The translations under genes and the position numbers were made by a program. A stretch of DNA of 64,000 nucleotides, taken from positions 274,156 through 338,155 of the forward strand of contig VTPC01089649.1 in the NCBI GenBank assembly GCA_011009095.1, read 5' to 3'. This document shows positions 63,201 through 64,000 of this stretch, one piece after another. The notes below the pieces were generated by a model. That model saw only the letters and a program-made list of their open reading frames with translations, did not search any database and was not told the origin of the DNA. The first letter of the stretch is position 1, and each line of letters opens with the position of its first letter. This DNA is from Ignelater luminosus. Lineage: Eukaryota > Arthropoda > Insecta > Coleoptera > Elateridae.

Positions 63201-63848
63201 TGCAGACAGAACTGGGTCATGGAACCTTTATTAGAGGTCTTGAAACAACAGCTACATATGATCCCAAGACTGAAGAATTTGTTCTAAATAGTCCCTCCCT
63301 AACTGCCTACAAATGGTGGCCAGGGGGATGTAAGTTATATTTACTTAAGTATTTAGGTTTATCATGTATTATTTTAATCTGTTCTTAGTGGGTCATACTG
63401 CTAATTATGCAGTCGTTGTTGCACAATTATACACACAGGGAAAATGCCATGGAATACATCCCTTTATAGTACAATTACGAGATGAAGAAACACACATGCC
63501 TCTTCACGGTATCAAAATTGGAGAAATAGGGTGTAAATTGGGTATGAATGGTGCTAATAATGGATACTTAGGATTTGATAACGTTAGAATTCCACGAGTT
63601 AATATGTTAATGAAAAACAATCAAGTGCTTCCCGTAAATATTAAGTTTACTTGATAAAAGATAAGTGTGCTCATTCTCAATTTTCAGGATGGCACATATG
63701 TCCAATCTCCTAGTAGCAAATTAACTTATGGAACTATGGTGTTTGTGAGAGTAGTTTTAGTACAAGATGCTGCAAATTATCTGAAGAAAGCTGTTACTAT
63801 TGCTGTTCGATACAGTTGTGTTAGGCATCAGTCGCAACTGAAACCAAA
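54079..63848 (+). CDS. ACOX1: Peroxisomal acyl-CoA oxidase, ACOX1 type (5' half)
   Basis: Acyl-CoA oxidase is the FAD enzyme that makes the first double bond in peroxisomal fatty-acyl beta-oxidation, passing electrons to oxygen and releasing hydrogen peroxide. Six exons are visible: 54079-54208, 59889-60048, 62282-62450, 63206-63329, 63389-63633 and 63688-63848. They join in phase (1, 2, 0, 1, 0, 2) to 329 residues. The start [17 protein letters not shown] is followed by the family's [17 protein letters not shown] element. Residues 98-153 hold [20 protein letters not shown] and end GTYAQ, which joins [19 protein letters not shown], the FAD-side block. WWPGG (190-194), [18 protein letters not shown] and NVRIPR follow. 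The usual length is about 660-690 aa, so the C-terminal half, with the catalytic Glu and the SKL-type signal, lies beyond the right edge. Insects carry several paralogues, so the exact orthologue is less sure than the family. Confidence 0.93.
55110..55470 (-). other. GC-richer segment with minus-strand ORF, unrecognised
   Basis: The minus strand (55364 to 55110) encodes 84 residues including [20 protein letters not shown] and [15 protein letters not shown]; a second minus frame opens [17 protein letters not shown]. The composition is clearly unlike the surrounding intron. It may be a transposon ORF1 or gag fragment or an exon of a nested gene. I do not recognise it. Confidence 0.25.
56554..57776. 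mobile_element. DNA transposon with TACRGGGTG ends, first of three in a row
   Basis: The left end tacggggtcgctaaaaagta matches the complement of the right end (tacagggtgttttagaaagtatgcaggaaac) with small gaps. Another inverted CACCCTGTA end lies inside at 56733-56741, suggesting a nested or older insertion. There is no transposase. A poly-G run lies at 57073-57083. Confidence 0.5.
57267..57325. repeat. AT hairpin with 22-bp arms
   Basis: The left arm 57267-57288 (ttaataaaactataataatt...) is complementary to 57304-57325 at 21 of 22 positions, with a 15-nt loop. It lies in the middle of the 56554-57776 element. Confidence 0.6.
57777..58816. mobile_element. Pogo/Tigger-like non-autonomous transposon
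   Basis: The termini cagtaaaatctgcttaatag (left) and cagtaaaactcgcttattgg (complement of right) are inverted, and TA flanks both sides (57775-57776 and 58817-58818). The CAGTAAAACTCG-type end is typical of pogo/Tigger elements. At 1040 bp with no transposase ORF it is non-autonomous. Its ends touch the elements on either side. Confidence 0.65.
58817..59828. mobile_element. DNA transposon with TATACAGGGTG ends, third of three
   Basis: The left end tatacagggtgattccgaaa continues taaaaggtatccttttaa. The complement of the right end reads tatacggggtgattctgaaa and taaagggtatcctcttaa. These are 37-bp inverted repeats with few mismatches. The element is about 1.01 kb and has no transposase ORF. Confidence 0.75.
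59889..60048 (+). CDS. ACOX1: ACOX exon 2
   Basis: Starts 60 bp after the transposon at 58817-59828. It encodes [20 protein letters not shown] and [20 protein letters not shown], the helical alpha-domain region of insect acyl-CoA oxidases, and ends in phase 2 before gtaaaa. Confidence 0.9.
60770..60778 (+). repeat. Single TACAGGGTG transposon end
   Basis: The end reads tatacagggtggtttaaaaa inward. The facing end could be the diverged tip at 61916, but the subterminal sequences do not match well. Confidence 0.35.
61779..61826 (+). repeat. Perfect 24-bp tandem duplication
   Basis: The unit begins gccaacaaaaaggtcctatg and is present twice, then a third copy starts and breaks off (gccaact). Confidence 0.8.
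61831..61916 (-). mobile_element. Truncated end of the palindrome transposon family
   Basis: The complement reads tatacagtgtgtccaagata, then agcatggggatcttggaaa and ttaaatggga, matching the arm end of the 3904-4974 palindrome (agtatggggatcttggaaa, attaaatggga). It is a diverged, truncated copy. Confidence 0.5.
62282..62450 (+). CDS. ACOX1: ACOX exon 3
   Basis: Encodes [20 protein letters not shown] through [17 protein letters not shown], the start of the acyl-CoA dehydrogenase-like middle domain, and ends in phase 0 before gtatgt. Confidence 0.93.
62451..63205 (+). other. ACOX intron 3
   Basis: 755 bp, AT-rich; nothing further seen. Confidence 0.8.
63206..63329 (+). CDS. ACOX1: ACOX exon 4: FAD-side block
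   Basis: Encodes [19 protein letters not shown] and ends TAYKWWPGG in phase 1. [11 protein letters not shown] is the hallmark of the family and contributes to flavin binding. Confidence 0.95.
63389..63633 (+). CDS. ACOX1: ACOX exon 5: beta-domain
   Basis: Separated from exon 4 by a 59-bp intron. Encodes [20 protein letters not shown] through [17 protein letters not shown]; phase 0 at the end. Confidence 0.95.
63688..63848 (+). CDS. ACOX1: ACOX exon 6, last complete exon in window
   Basis: Follows a 54-bp intron. Encodes [20 protein letters not shown] through [13 protein letters not shown] and ends in phase 2 before gtaaat. The next family block (EPEPQILDY-type) must lie beyond the window. 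Confidence 0.92.
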
Positions 63849-64000
63849 GTAAATATATGTAAATATCAGGTGCAGCTCGTGGGTTATTGGCAAAGTAGAC
63901 ATCAGATTTATGTATAAATCTCTTTCAGAAACATGAAATTGACACAAATTAAATCTGGTGCTTGCCCTGGGAATGACCAACAAGCCACACCTGGTAAATA

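Noticed and set aside
63929-63993. Possible seventh ACOX exon after tctttcag
   Set aside because: It is open in phase but reads NMKLTQIKSGACPGNDQQ, unlike the expected family block, and its donor would shift phase from 2 to 1. It is more likely intron sequence.

Overview
The window looks like a piece of insect nuclear genome, probably a beetle. It is very AT-rich, has metazoan GT-AG introns ranging from 54 bp to about 33 kb, and is dense with degraded DNA transposons. The beetle placement is my inference from the look of the proteins and repeats; no species marker is present. There are no bacterial features, operons, CRISPR arrays, rRNAs or recognisable tRNAs.

Three host genes are supported, all on the + strand. 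(1) 106-439: the last two coding exons of the mitochondrial F1-ATPase inhibitor IF1, with the 5' end outside the window. (2) 11049-48112: a complete syndecan. Exon 1 encodes only the signal peptide and is separated from the ectodomain exons by a 33.3-kb intron. The four exons join in frame to 202 aa with Ser-Gly glycanation sites, a single membrane span and a C-terminal EFYA PDZ ligand. (3) 54079-63848, running off the right edge: six exons of a peroxisomal acyl-CoA oxidase of the ACOX1 type, giving the first 329 residues, including the flavin-side [11 protein letters not shown] block. The three genes share orientation but have unrelated roles: ATP synthase control, cell-surface adhesion and co-reception, and peroxisomal beta-oxidation. 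Nothing suggests joint regulation.

Layout: 440-10.9 kb is intergenic. It holds an orphan exon-like ORF (1.9-2.07 kb), a Harbinger-like element with a broken MADF gene (2.44-3.02 kb), a duplicated pair of 36-nt microexon-like modules (3.21 and 3.61 kb) and a 1.07-kb palindromic transposon (3.90-4.97 kb). Syndecan intron 1 (11.1-44.4 kb) holds a dead LINE (17.3-18.5 kb), two dead mariner transposases (26.1-26.5 and 39.3-39.9 kb), a possible LTR boundary (30.8 kb), a mariner-type MITE (40.2 kb), a 243-bp near-perfect palindrome (40.6 kb), several other hairpins and many single ends of a transposon group with termini TATACAGGGTG. The acyl-CoA oxidase intron 1 contains three DNA transposons placed head to tail with shared or adjacent TA target sites (56.55-59.83 kb).

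I found no new defence or metabolic system. The strongest unexplained signals are the duplicated microexon-like modules, the orphan exon-like ORF, the long palindromes and the abutting transposon array.
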